DNA from: Herbaspirillum aquaticum | Lineage (GTDB): Bacteria; Pseudomonadota; Gammaproteobacteria; Burkholderiales; Burkholderiaceae_D | Direction of reading: 5' to 3' | NCBI RefSeq assembly: GCF_002213425.1 | Contig: NZ_NJGV01000002.1 | Span: 62,001 to 126,000, forward strand | DNA: 64,000 nucleotides | In this document: positions 17,907 to 28,958 of the stretch, piece by piece | How positions within the stretch are numbered: position 1 is the first letter of the stretch | Layout of the letters: each line of letters opens with the position of its first letter | The notes under the pieces: model-generated | The model's database searches: none | What the model saw: only the letters and a program-made list of their open reading frames with translations | Told to the model about the DNA's origin: nothing | Translations under genes and position numbers: made by a program

Positions 17907-18962
17907 ATGTCGCGGTTTTCGAAGTCGGTATTGTGCAGTGTCGCGGTCCTTCCCATTTTTACCTTCGCTTTGACCGATGCGCACGCGGCGACCACGCCGC
18001 TCACTGGCGCCGAGGCGCTCAGTCAGTTCAACCTGATCACGCTGGGTAACGTCAACTCCAACTCCCACGTGGACGGTCGCGCCTGGATCGGGGGCTCGGC
18101 CAACGGCGGCGACTACGTGCAGCATGTGGGCAGCACGCCGGGTTCCGACTATGCCGGATTGACCGTCATGGGCAGCGCCAACAATGTGCACGTCAACGGA
18201 TTGGGTTCGTATATCGGTGGATCGTTGACCAATTCCATCGTCAACAGCGGCTCGAGCTACATCGGCGGAGCGGTCGGCAACAGCAACCTGAATGGCGCGT
18301 CCTATGTGGCGGGTGGCAGTAGCGGGACCAACTTCAATGGTCCCCGTTTATCGACCCCGAGTGCACTGATCCAGTCCAATGCATCAGCAGCTGCTTCGAC
18401 CAATTTCGGCAACACCCTGTCCACCTTGTCCAATACGCTCAAGGGCGCGGTAGCCAACAGCACGGTGTCCGTCGTGGGCAACAAGGCGACGTTCAATGCC
18501 GTGGCCAACAGCAAGGGTGTAGCGGTATTCGACCTGAGCAACGCCACCAGTGCGTCGGTTTTCTCGGCGGGCGAGTTTTCGTTTGCGGCCAATGGTGCCA
18601 GTACCATCATCATCAATTCCAGCGTGAGTTCCGCCGTCATCGGTGCCAACTTCCTGGGTGGCCAGGCCCAGTCGCTGGGTGGTTCCATCGTCTGGAATTT
18701 CTATAACGCCACCAGCCTCACCATCAACAACCAGTTTGGCGGCTCCATTCTGGCGACGCACGCCAGTCTGACCAACAACCAGAACATCGAAGGCGGCGTC
18801 TTCGTCAGCAGCTTGACGCAGAATGCGGAGATTCATCAGCAGGCCTTCACCGCCAATATTGCGGCTGTGCCTGAACCTAGTACCTATGCCAGCATGATGG
18901 CTGGCTTGGGCCTGCTCGGGGTCATGGCGGTACGCCGCAAGAGGAAGCAGGGTCGCGGTTGA
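17907..18962 (+). CDS. secreted choice-of-anchor A protein with PEP-CTERM sorting signal
   Basis: 351 residues. Signal peptide to about residue 28 (FALTDAHA). The mature domain, starting LTGAEALSQFNLITLGNVNS, is that of choice-of-anchor A proteins and contains Gly/Asn/Ser-rich repeats (SYIGGSLTNS, SYIGGAVGNS). The C-terminus is a textbook PEP-CTERM signal: VPEPST, membrane helix, then RRKRKQGRG. It should be cut by the exosortase encoded at 26949 and released or anchored at the surface. GAGGTAAC precedes the ATG. A 218-base AT-rich region lies upstream. Confidence 0.92.
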   Translation: MSRFSKSVLCSVAVLPIFTFALTDAHAATTPLTGAEALSQFNLITLGNVNSNSHVDGRAWIGGSANGGDYVQHVGSTPGSDYAGLTVMGSANNVHVNGLGSYIGGSLTNSIVNSGSSYIGGAVGNSNLNGASYVAGGSSGTNFNGPRLSTPSALIQSNASAAASTNFGNTLSTLSNTLKGAVANSTVSVVGNKATFNAVANSKGVAVFDLSNATSASVFSAGEFSFAANGASTIIINSSVSSAVIGANFLGGQAQSLGGSIVWNFYNATSLTINNQFGGSILATHASLTNNQNIEGGVFVSSLTQNAEIHQQAFTANIAAVPEPSTYASMMAGLGLLGVMAVRRKRKQGRG

Positions 18963-18970
18963 TGTTTGCC

Positions 18971-19573
18971 TCAGAGTGGCGCCAGCCGTGTATAAGGCTG
19001 TGCGCGACCCGATAGCACCTGCGCCACCTGTCCAAGCAGATCCTGGGTCGGTGCTGGCTTGAAGTCGGTCGCGAAAAACAGTCCCAGCAGCAGCAATGCG
19101 GCGACGCCGCGGCGGCGCAAGGGCACTGCCGGTGGACGACGCAGCAGCCATATGATGAACAAGCCTGCGCCTGTCAAACCGATGGTCAGCCCGGTCACAA
19201 TTTCCGAGGGGGAATGTGCTCCCAGCGGCAGACGCGAGTAGCCTACCGCCAGCGCCAGCAGGATGGCCGCGCTGACGCAGCAAGTGCGCAGTGTTCCCTG
19301 TGCCGGCGTGAGCAGCAAGGCTGCTACCGGCAGCAATGCCATGGCTGATGCGCTATGTCCGCTCATGCCAGTGAAATTGAGGCCGGGTGGAGCAATCTGC
19401 CACCCCATGAACAGTAGCTTGCTGAGCACTACGGCAAGCATCGTGAGGCAGTAGCACGAGGCCCAAATGAAGGCCATCCGCCACGAGGTGTTGTAGCAAA
19501 GCCATACGACAAGCAGCAGGGCGGCAGGGACTGTGAAGCTGCTGTCGCCAAAAAAAGTCACGAAATTCCACAT
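18971..19573 (-). CDS. PAP2-family membrane phosphatase
   Basis: 200 residues with several membrane helices. PAP2 motifs: SGHSASAMALLP (motif 2) and YSRLPLGAHSPSEIVTG (motif 3, with Arg, His and a Glu in place of the usual Asp). Motif 1 is degenerate (KLLFMGWQIAPPG). AGGAAAT before the ATG at 19573 supports this start. Such enzymes remove phosphate from lipid pyrophosphates such as undecaprenyl-PP; beside an EPS locus it may recycle the carrier. Convergent with the PEP-CTERM gene, 8 bases apart. Confidence 0.85.
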   Translation of the reverse strand: MWNFVTFFGDSSFTVPAALLLVVWLCYNTSWRMAFIWASCYCLTMLAVVLSKLLFMGWQIAPPGLNFTGMSGHSASAMALLPVAALLLTPAQGTLRTCCVSAAILLALAVGYSRLPLGAHSPSEIVTGLTIGLTGAGLFIIWLLRRPPAVPLRRRGVAALLLLGLFFATDFKPAPTQDLLGQVAQVLSGRAQPYTRLAPL

Positions 19574-19779
19574 ATTTCCTGTTTTCCTACATGCACTGTC
19601 AGAGTTGTCTGCTTGACTATTTCTGCCGGGAAATTCTGATACCACGAAAATTTCCGAAACACAATAATCAGAGAGATAATTTTTTGCCTAAATATCAAAA
19701 ATGATGCATGATTGTGCCTGAATTTTTGTTCTGTTGTGGTGCAGCATTTCCTGAAAGAAAATTCATTTGTTAGTACATT

Positions 19780-19785
19780 TATAAT
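19780..19785 (+). promoter_or_regulatory. possible -10 of the eps operon
   Basis: A perfect TATAAT lies in an AT-rich stretch 25 bases before epsL, but no matching -35 stands at 16-18 bases, so an activator may be needed. The divergent PAP2 gene shares the 236-base region. Confidence 0.4.
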
Positions 19786-19809
19786 AAGAAAGGCCGATGG
19801 GTAGAACGA

Positions 19810-21057
19810 ATGATGTCGCAGCTTAATTCATACTTTTCTGCCCGCTGCGCCTTGGGAATCACCGCATTGCTGGCCACCAGTTCAGCATGCGCGCAAATAG
19901 CGCCCATGCCATCGTCTTCGGATGGCCAGGTGGTTACACCTTACGCGCAATATTCGTTGACTTACGATGACAACGTCCTGCGCTTGAGGGATGCTGCAGC
20001 TGCGCAAAATTTGTTTGGTGACGCCAAGATGTCGGATAGCTATCGCACCGCCGTTGGTGGTCTGCGCATCGACAAGCAGATCAGCCGGCAGCGCTTCCGT
20101 CTGGATGCGAGTGCAAATCAGAGCCGGTTTGATCATTTCAAACAATTCGACAACAACGGGCGTGATGTCAAGGGTAGCTGGAGTTGGGTGGCTGGACATT
20201 ACCTGACTGGCGATATCGGTTTCCAGAATAGCCAGGCCCTGACCCCGTTCCAGAACTTTCGGGTGTTCCAGAAAAACATCCGCACGCAGAAAAGTGAATA
20301 CGCTACTGCAGCCCTGCGGATGCATCCCGACTGGACCTTGCGTGCTCAGTTTACGCGCTTTGATCAGGGCTACAGTCTGGTGTCTCAACAAGTCAATAAC
20401 TTTACCCAGGACGTGTCCGAAGTAGGGTTGGATTACACCGTGCGCAGTGGGAGCGTAGCTGGTATTCAGTTGCGTCACACGAGTGGTGATTACCCTGCGT
20501 CGACTGTGGTCAACGGTGCCACCATCAACAATTCCTTCACTCAAGATGAAGTCAAGGCGAAGGTTTTGTGGCTCTACAGCGGCAAAACCCGTCTGCAATT
20601 CTTGGGTGGCTGGGTTCAGCGTACCCGCCAGATGGCAGGTGAAGGTAATTTCAACGGTTTCAATGCCAGGCTGATCGGTGACTGGTATGCGACGGGAAAA
20701 ACTGCGTTCAACGTGAACCTGTGGCGAGAGCTCGGCGGAATCAGCGACCTTGATGCCAACTATGCACTCACTAACGGTGCCAGCCTGGGCGCTACGTGGC
20801 AGTCCACCGCTAAGCTGCGTTTTGACGGGTATCTCGATTATGAGAAGCGCAACTACAACGGTGCAGCCATCATTGCTGGTGTGACGCCCTCTGGCCGCCG
20901 AGACCGTTATGAAAAGGCGACGCTGAGTCTGACCTACATGCCAATCACCTCCCTCTCTCTCATCGCGGCAGTGTTCCGGGAGAGCCTGCAGTCGAACATC
21001 GATAGTTTCAGCTACGTCTCCAACGGCGTGGCACTGACCACCCGCTATGAGTTCTGA
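19810..21057 (+). CDS. epsL: EpsL-type outer-membrane beta-barrel
   Basis: 415 residues with a signal peptide ending about SSACA. The rest has alternating aromatic beta-strand patterns (TPYAQYSLTYDDNVLR, WSWVAGHYLTGDIGFQ) and a terminal ...LTTRYEF with a final Phe, typical of an outer-membrane barrel. It matches the EpsL family found with exosortase B polysaccharide loci (Methylobacillus-type eps). It probably helps polymer cross the outer membrane. The stop overlaps the start of the next gene. Confidence 0.85.
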   Translation: MMSQLNSYFSARCALGITALLATSSACAQIAPMPSSSDGQVVTPYAQYSLTYDDNVLRLRDAAAAQNLFGDAKMSDSYRTAVGGLRIDKQISRQRFRLDASANQSRFDHFKQFDNNGRDVKGSWSWVAGHYLTGDIGFQNSQALTPFQNFRVFQKNIRTQKSEYATAALRMHPDWTLRAQFTRFDQGYSLVSQQVNNFTQDVSEVGLDYTVRSGSVAGIQLRHTSGDYPASTVVNGATINNSFTQDEVKAKVLWLYSGKTRLQFLGGWVQRTRQMAGEGNFNGFNARLIGDWYATGKTAFNVNLWRELGGISDLDANYALTNGASLGATWQSTAKLRFDGYLDYEKRNYNGAAIIAGVTPSGRRDRYEKATLSLTYMPITSLSLIAAVFRESLQSNIDSFSYVSNGVALTTRYEF

Positions 21058-22477
21058 TGCGCACATGAATCCCATGCAAGATCATCTCCCCCTTGCCAAT
21101 ATCAAGCCGCATTCCTTGGCCATGCTGTTCAAGCGTGTGGTCGAGCCGGGTTTGATTGTCTGCTACCTGTGGTTGATTACCCGCATCGTCCGCCAGCCGT
21201 TCAACGGCGAATATTGGGTGCTGGCCATTCTGACCCTTTTCATCAGTTCGTATGTATTTGCGGAGCTGCATCAGCGGCGCGTACGCAAGAATCTCAAGAG
21301 CGCCCGCTTGATCAGTGCTGTTTTCATAGACTGGGCGTTGGTGGTAATGGTCCTGGCTGCGTTGACCTACGTGTGCGAGCTCTATGGTCAACTTTCCCCG
21401 CGCGTGATTCTGCCCTGGGTGATTGGCGTGCCCATTGGCCTGATGGTGTCGCAGCATGTGCAGTTGCGCGTCATGCATGATCTGCGCACCAAGGGTGATA
21501 TACACAAGGCCATCATTGTGGGCGTCAATCCGACGGCACTGAAGCTGGCGGATCGTCTGACCGACTATCCCGCGCTGATGATCAACCTGGTGGGCTTCTT
21601 CGATGATCGCGAGGTGACGCGTCAACCCAAGGGCACTTTCACGCCGTTGTTGGGCAGCATGAGCGATGTGCCGGCCTATGTCCGCGAGCAGGGAATCAAC
21701 CGGGTCTACATCAGCATGCCCATCTCTGCCCAGCCGCGCGTGCTGCAGTTGATCGACGAGCTGCAGGATTCTACGGCTTCGGTCTACTTCATCCCGGACA
21801 TCTACATTTTCAATCTCATCCAGGCGCGCTTTGACTACGTCGGCGGCATGGCAGTGATGGCGATCTGCGAGACGCCCTTCACCGGGATGAACAACTTCGT
21901 CAAGCGCGTCAGCGATATTGTGCTGGCCTCGATCATCCAGTTGCTGCTGCTGCCGGTGATGCTGGTCATTGCCATCTGCGTCAAGGCGACCTCGCCCGGT
22001 CCGGTCATCTTCAAGCAGCGCCGCTACGGGTTGGATGGCGAGGAGATTGTGGTCTACAAATTCCGCTCCATGACCGTGATGGAGGACGGCGGTGCCGTTA
22101 CCCAGGCCACCAAGGGCGACATGCGACTGACCCGTATCGGCGGTTTCCTGCGTAGGACCTCGCTGGACGAGTTGCCCCAGTTCTTCAACGTGCTGCAGGG
22201 GCGCATGAGTATCGTCGGCCCGCGTCCGCACGCGGTGGCTCACAACGAGCTCTATCGCAAGCAAATCAAGGGTTACATGCTGCGTCACAAGGTCAAGCCG
22301 GGTATCACGGGCTGGGCGCAGGTCAATGGCTTGCGCGGAGAGACTGAAACGCTCGACAAGATGAAGGCGCGTATCGAATTCGACCTCGAATACCTGCGCC
22401 GCTGGTCGCTGGTGTTTGATCTCTGGATTATCTTCCAGACGGTACGCATCGTACTCAAGCGTGATAACGCCTATTGA
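21047..22477 (+). CDS. undecaprenyl-phosphate glycosylphosphotransferase (EpsB/WcaJ type)
   Basis: 476 residues. The N-terminal half has four to five membrane helices and a CoA-binding-like domain (IIVGVNPTALKLADRL). The C-terminal bacterial sugar transferase domain contains VIFKQRRYGLDGEEI, YKFRSM, RTSLDELPQFFNVL and SIVGPRPHAVAHNE. It moves sugar-1-phosphate to undecaprenyl phosphate, starting the repeat unit. Start at 21047 (11-base overlap with epsL) or 21065. Confidence 0.93.
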   Translation: MSSDAHMNPMQDHLPLANIKPHSLAMLFKRVVEPGLIVCYLWLITRIVRQPFNGEYWVLAILTLFISSYVFAELHQRRVRKNLKSARLISAVFIDWALVVMVLAALTYVCELYGQLSPRVILPWVIGVPIGLMVSQHVQLRVMHDLRTKGDIHKAIIVGVNPTALKLADRLTDYPALMINLVGFFDDREVTRQPKGTFTPLLGSMSDVPAYVREQGINRVYISMPISAQPRVLQLIDELQDSTASVYFIPDIYIFNLIQARFDYVGGMAVMAICETPFTGMNNFVKRVSDIVLASIIQLLLLPVMLVIAICVKATSPGPVIFKQRRYGLDGEEIVVYKFRSMTVMEDGGAVTQATKGDMRLTRIGGFLRRTSLDELPQFFNVLQGRMSIVGPRPHAVAHNELYRKQIKGYMLRHKVKPGITGWAQVNGLRGETETLDKMKARIEFDLEYLRRWSLVFDLWIIFQTVRIVLKRDNAY

Positions 22478-22635
22478 TTGTGATGGCTGGCCCCCGGGCC
22501 GGCGAGAAAGAATGGCCACAACATCGGACAGGATTTCGTGGCAGCAGGGCGGGTGTTCGTGTCGTACTGGCAGCCAATGGCTTGTCGGACGCCAGGACTT
22601 GGCTGACGAATTTTTTGAAACAAGAACAAAGAACA

Positions 22636-23571
22636 ATGCACATTCAGATCCGTAAATCCGTATTGACCCGCGGCCTGGTATTGGCAGCTGCTGCGCTGGC
22701 GCTGGCTGGCTGCGAGAAGGGCAAGGAGTCGGGGCAGTCGCTCGTCAAGGTCAACGGCACCGAGCTGACCGTGCACCAGCTCAATGCCGAGCTGAAGAAC
22801 TCGCCCGGCGTGTCGCAGCCGGTGCTGCTGGATGCACTGGTAACCCGGCAACTGCTGGTCGATGCCGCCAAAAAAGACAAACTTGACGAAGATCCGGCAG
22901 TGCTGGCCGACCTGCAGAAGTCGCGCGATACCATCTTGGCACAGGCCTATGTGACCCGCAAGGTAACACCGCCTTCCGCTCCGACGGACGAGGAGATCTC
23001 GCAAGGCTACAAGGATGCGCCCGACATGTTCGCGCAGCGCCGCCATTATGAGTTCAGTGAACTGGTCATCCAGCCCGGTGACATGAACGACAAGATCGAT
23101 ACGCTCATGCAGAGCAAGACAACCCTTGAGGATGTGGCGAACTATCTGAACAGCCAGCGCATCAGCTACCGGCGCGAAGTCGTGACCCGCTTCAGCGCCG
23201 AGCTGCCTGCGCAGATGGCGGCCACATTGCGTGCCATGGAGCCTGGCACCCTGTTCGTAGTGAAAGAGCCGCAACAGACTTTGCTGATGTCGATCAAGGA
23301 AAGCAAGCCGATGCCGGTCAGCCTGCCCGCCGCGGCGCCCCAGATCCGCCAGCTGCTCGTGAGCAAGAAGTACAACGACTTGGTTAACGCGCAGATTGAC
23401 TACCTCAAGAAGTCGGCCAGCATCGAATATCTGCCGCGTGGTGAAGCCATCCGCAAAACCGCCGAGCAGGCCCAGCAAGATCAGGCGGCTCCCGTCAAGG
23501 AAAAGGCGGCTGCGCCCTCCGCGTCTGCCAATGACGAACAAATCAAGCGTGGCGTGGCCGGATTGAAGTAA
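22636..23571 (+). CDS. epsD: EpsD-type peptidyl-prolyl isomerase lipoprotein
   Basis: 311 residues with lipobox LAGC (Cys26). The SurA/parvulin-like N-terminal part reads VNGTELTVHQLNAELKNSPG and DALVTRQLLVDAA. A degenerate rotamase region and an Ala/Lys/Gln-rich tail follow. It matches the EpsD family of exosortase-linked EPS operons, likely a periplasmic chaperone for export components. The ATG at 22636 is chosen because the signal peptide starts there, though the frame is open upstream. Confidence 0.85.
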   Translation: MHIQIRKSVLTRGLVLAAAALALAGCEKGKESGQSLVKVNGTELTVHQLNAELKNSPGVSQPVLLDALVTRQLLVDAAKKDKLDEDPAVLADLQKSRDTILAQAYVTRKVTPPSAPTDEEISQGYKDAPDMFAQRRHYEFSELVIQPGDMNDKIDTLMQSKTTLEDVANYLNSQRISYRREVVTRFSAELPAQMAATLRAMEPGTLFVVKEPQQTLLMSIKESKPMPVSLPAAAPQIRQLLVSKKYNDLVNAQIDYLKKSASIEYLPRGEAIRKTAEQAQQDQAAPVKEKAAAPSASANDEQIKRGVAGLK

Positions 23572-23648
23572 GCAGCACTGAAGACTGTCGAGCCAGCTCG
23601 GCCGACAGAACGAGAATATTAAGAACACAGTCAATCAAGGTGGCAGAG

Positions 23649-24434
23649 ATGAAGAAATGTTTAGTTTGCTTGGGCATGTTGATGATGTTGCTCACTGGAT
23701 GGGCGAACGCCGGCGATGTACCGGTGGGCCCGGGTGACGTCCTCCGAGTAACCATTTATGGCGACACCAACCAGCCTACTGAAACTCGCGTCACCGAGTC
23801 GGGCAACATCACCGTGCCTTTCCTGGGCGAAGTCCGCGTGATCGGCCTTTCCTCCACCGAGGCCGAGCAGAAGATTGCGCGCCAGCTACGCGACAAGGGC
23901 TACATGAAGGATCCCCAGGTCAACGTGTTGGTGACCAACATGGTGAGCCAGCAGGTCGCCGTCCTGGGCCAGGTGGCCAAGCCGGGACGCTATGTGCTGG
24001 ACGGTCCGCGTACCGTGACTGACATGGTGGCCAACGCAGGCGGCGTGACTCCTGATGGTGGCGATATCGTCACCTTGGTGCGTACCCGCGACGGCGTGAC
24101 AACCCGCCAGCAGATCAATCTGTGGGAACTTAGCATGGGCGGCGACCCCAGCAAGAACGTGGTGCTGGAAAGGGACGACGTCCTGATGGTGGATCGCGCC
24201 CAGAAGTTCTTCATCTACGGTGAAGTGCAGCGCCCTGGCATGTACCGCCTTGAGCATGGCATGACGGTGCTGCAGGCGCTGTCGACCGGTGGTGGCCTGA
24301 CCCAGCGCGGCACCGAACGCGGCTTGAAGATCAAACGCCGCGGTGAGGATGGCAAGATGACCGAGTTCAAGGTCACTGACGAGACGCTGCTGCAACCGGA
24401 CGACATCGTCTACGTTCGCGAAAGCTGGTTCTGA
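23649..24434 (+). CDS. epsE: EpsE-type polysaccharide export protein (Wza family)
   Basis: 261 residues: signal peptide to about NAG/DV, then polysaccharide export domain VGPGDVLRVTIYGDTN, followed by SLBB repeats (VLGQVAKPGRYVLDGPRTV and IYGEVQRPGMYRLEHGMTV). It is shorter than E. coli Wza and lacks the lipobox, as in EpsE. It forms the periplasmic/outer-membrane export channel with EpsL. AAGGTGG lies before the ATG. Confidence 0.92.
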   Translation: MKKCLVCLGMLMMLLTGWANAGDVPVGPGDVLRVTIYGDTNQPTETRVTESGNITVPFLGEVRVIGLSSTEAEQKIARQLRDKGYMKDPQVNVLVTNMVSQQVAVLGQVAKPGRYVLDGPRTVTDMVANAGGVTPDGGDIVTLVRTRDGVTTRQQINLWELSMGGDPSKNVVLERDDVLMVDRAQKFFIYGEVQRPGMYRLEHGMTVLQALSTGGGLTQRGTERGLKIKRRGEDGKMTEFKVTDETLLQPDDIVYVRESWF

Positions 24435-24504
24435 TTCCCTGCCGGAATCTGACCACCTGCCTGTTGCGTCATCCATCGAAACCAACAAGACCAAGAGCCT
24501 GATT

Positions 24505-25908
24505 ATGAATTTCGCCCAGCTATTCCTCATCCTGCAAGCGCGCAAGAGTCTCATCCTCAAGGTGTTGGGAACCGTCGTTTTGCTCACGCTGATCGTGAGC
24601 TTGATCATGCCCAAGACCTACAAGGCCAGTACCAGCCTGGTGCTCAACTTCAAGGGTACCGATGCCTTGACCGGTCTGGCGCTGCCTGCGCAGCTGACGC
24701 CGGGATACATTCCGACGCAGGTGGACATCATCAGCAGCCAAGCCGTGGCGCTGAAGGTGGTGGATGCGCTCAAGCTGACGCAGAGTGCGGAGGCGCGACA
24801 GCTCTTTGAAAGCCAAACTGACGGAGTCGGCGACTTCCGTGTGTGGATGGCCCAACTGCTGATGAAAAAGCTTGACGTAGTCCCCGCTAGAGACAGCAAC
24901 GTTCTCGAAATCACTTACAAAAATGCTGATCCCGCATTCGCGGCCGCTGTCGCCAATGCCTTCGCCACCGCTTATCAGCAAGTCAGCATTGACCTCAAGG
25001 TGGCCCCATCGCAGCAGGCCAACAGCTATTTTTCGGCGGAAGTGAAGCGTCGCCGTGAAGCCTATGACGAGGCCCAGCGCAAGATGTCGAAGTACCAGGA
25101 AGAAAATGGCATTGTCGCCACCGACAACCATTTCGATGTGGAGACGACCCACCTCAACGACCTATCCACGCAACTGGCTCAGGCCCAGACCCAGACCATG
25201 GAAGCGACTTCGCGTCGTGGTCAGGTGCAGGGCACCGGCGCTGGCGAGTCCCCCGATGTTACCAACAACAACTTGATCCAGAATCTCAAGGCCAGCCTGG
25301 GTGCCTCGGAATCAAAGCTGGCCCAGCTCTCCCAGCGCCTCGGTACGCGTCATCCGGACTACTTGGCAGCCAAGGCTGATGTAGACAATTTGCGCGCCGA
25401 GTTGAATCGCCAGATTTCGGTAGCGGCCAGTGCGGTGAGCAATAACGCATCCGTTTTCATCAAGCGCGAAGCGGAGTTGCGTGCTGCGGTAGCGGCGCAG
25501 AAGGCTAAGGTGCTGGAACTCAATCGCAAGCGTGATGAGCTGTCAGTCCTGCAACGTGAACTCGACAGCGCCCAGGATGCCTACAAGGTCATCTCCCAGC
25601 GTGCTACCCAGGTGAATATGGACGTGTCGGCTGTACAGTCCGATATCGGTGTTCTGACCGTGGCCTATCCGCCCACGGCGGCATGGGCGCCCAAGATTCC
25701 GCTGAACATCGTTCTGTCCCTGTTCGTCGGTACTTTCCTGGGTGTGGCAGCGGCTCTCGTACTGGAACTGACAAATCGCCGCGTTCGTTCCGTGGTGGAC
25801 ATCCAGGGCCTGGCCGGTGTGCCGGTACTGGGTGAGATCAAGCGCGCTAACGCGCCCGTCCGCAAGCGCCGCTTCTGGCAGCGCAAGACTGCAGCAGCAG
25901 GCGCGTGA
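24505..25908 (+). CDS. epsF: EpsF-type chain-length determinant (Wzz/BY-kinase transmembrane partner)
   Basis: 467 residues. N-terminal membrane helix (VLGTVVLLTLIVSLIMP), long periplasmic coiled coil with LSQRLGTRHPDYLAAKADV, Pro-rich YPPTAAWAPKIPLNI and a second helix near 410-435, then a short basic tail. It belongs to the EpsF/GumC group and sets chain length with EpsG just downstream. Confidence 0.93.
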   Translation: MNFAQLFLILQARKSLILKVLGTVVLLTLIVSLIMPKTYKASTSLVLNFKGTDALTGLALPAQLTPGYIPTQVDIISSQAVALKVVDALKLTQSAEARQLFESQTDGVGDFRVWMAQLLMKKLDVVPARDSNVLEITYKNADPAFAAAVANAFATAYQQVSIDLKVAPSQQANSYFSAEVKRRREAYDEAQRKMSKYQEENGIVATDNHFDVETTHLNDLSTQLAQAQTQTMEATSRRGQVQGTGAGESPDVTNNNLIQNLKASLGASESKLAQLSQRLGTRHPDYLAAKADVDNLRAELNRQISVAASAVSNNASVFIKREAELRAAVAAQKAKVLELNRKRDELSVLQRELDSAQDAYKVISQRATQVNMDVSAVQSDIGVLTVAYPPTAAWAPKIPLNIVLSLFVGTFLGVAAALVLELTNRRVRSVVDIQGLAGVPVLGEIKRANAPVRKRRFWQRKTAAAGA

Positions 25909-25951
25909 GCGCCGCCTGCCAGGACCACGACTTTTCACGGAGCAAGAATAA

Positions 25952-26836
25952 ATGAACGATCATCAAACACCATCCGAGAGCGTCTCTTCCGCAGGCGGCA
26001 AGCTGCCGGGCCGTTCGATCGGCGCCATCCTCGTCGACAGCGGCCTGCTGACGCCTGAAAATGCCGAACGCATCATGCGCCTGCAAAAGGAGAAGGGCCT
26101 GCGTTTTGGCGACGCTGCCATCGAGCTGCGCCTGCTCAAGCAGGAAGATATCGATGACGCGATCTCGCGCCAGTTCGAGTATCCGTACTTGCGCAAGGGA
26201 CAGAGCAGTGTCAGCACCGAGCTGATCGCAGCCTACAACCCCTTCGATGCCCAAGTGGAGGCGCTGCGGGCGCTGCGCAGTCAGCTCATGCTGCGCTGGT
26301 TCGGTGTCGAGGCCGATCGCAAGGTATTGGCCATTGGCAGCTCAGGTCGCAGCGAAGGTCGCAGCTTCTTGGCCGCCAACCTGGCAGTGGTGTTCTCGCA
26401 GCTGGGGGAGCGCACGTTGCTCATCGATGCCGACATGCGCAATCCGCGCCAGCATGAACTGTTTGGTCTCAAGAATGGCAGCGGATTGTCGTCGATCCTC
26501 TCTGGTCGCGGTGAAAACCCGGTGCAGCGCGTTCCCGCTTTACTGGGCTTATCGGTGTTGCCTGCCGGCCCCAAGGCACCTAACCCACAGGAGTTGCTGG
26601 GACGTCCTGCCTTCACGCAGTTGCTAGAGGAACTAGCGCCAGAATATGACGTGATCCTCATCGATACGCCGGCCGGCGACGCCTATGCTGACGTGCAGAC
26701 GGTGGCTGTGCGAGCCGGCGCTGCCATGCTGATCGCCCGTAAGCATCTGAGCCATGTATCGGCGCTGCGCGTGTTGAGCGAACAGCTGGCCCAGTCCGGC
26801 GTTGCGGTGGTCGGATCGGTTCTCAACGAATTCTGA
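25952..26836 (+). CDS. epsG: EpsG-type chain-length determinant kinase
   Basis: 294 residues. An N-terminal MshE/GspE-like helical module (about 22-80) precedes a BY-kinase ATPase. The Walker A is GSSGRSEGRSF (129-139), with Arg137 where BY-kinases usually carry Lys. Walker A' is TLLIDADMRNP (155-165). The C-terminus ends GSVLNEF with no Tyr cluster. The EpsG family has this form; autophosphorylation as in Wzc is doubtful. It should partner EpsF to control polymer length. Confidence 0.9.
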   Translation: MNDHQTPSESVSSAGGKLPGRSIGAILVDSGLLTPENAERIMRLQKEKGLRFGDAAIELRLLKQEDIDDAISRQFEYPYLRKGQSSVSTELIAAYNPFDAQVEALRALRSQLMLRWFGVEADRKVLAIGSSGRSEGRSFLAANLAVVFSQLGERTLLIDADMRNPRQHELFGLKNGSGLSSILSGRGENPVQRVPALLGLSVLPAGPKAPNPQELLGRPAFTQLLEELAPEYDVILIDTPAGDAYADVQTVAVRAGAAMLIARKHLSHVSALRVLSEQLAQSGVAVVGSVLNEF

Positions 26837-26891
26837 TCATCCCAGGGGGAGACTAAGCCGTCAGGGACACCTGCGAGGATGTCTCTGGTGA

Positions 26892-28670
<1,779 letters not shown>

Positions 28671-28958
28671 AGGGGTTCTTCGCCTTTTTTTCTCCGCGGT
28701 GCGTTCTCCCGGTGGACTCTCATTTCATCAATTACCCTCAGCGCCTCATGGCGTTGTGCACGCTGGTTGTGCTTGGCATGCAGCAGACGAACATTTGCAT
28801 GCTCAAAGCATTTTCTCTCAAGGCCAACATCGTGGTGCTCTTTGCTGGCCCGGGAGCGGTCCGCTGGTAATCAGGCACTGGCGTGCACTTGCAGGGGATA
28901 GACCGAATAGCTTGGCTAACATGGCCAGCGACAAGTAAAAACTAGTGAAGGCAGGCTT
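28671..28958. other. intergenic region, no gene seen
   Basis: 288 bases between the exosortase gene and the first glycosyltransferase. A 40-codon hydrophobic frame from ATG 28748 (MALCTLVVLGMQQTNICM...) has no ribosome site and resembles nothing known to me. It may be decayed coding sequence or a leader. No terminator seen. Confidence 0.4.

Noticed and set aside
28748-28870. Short hydrophobic frame after the exosortase gene
   Set aside because: No ribosome site, no recognisable family; reported only as intergenic content.
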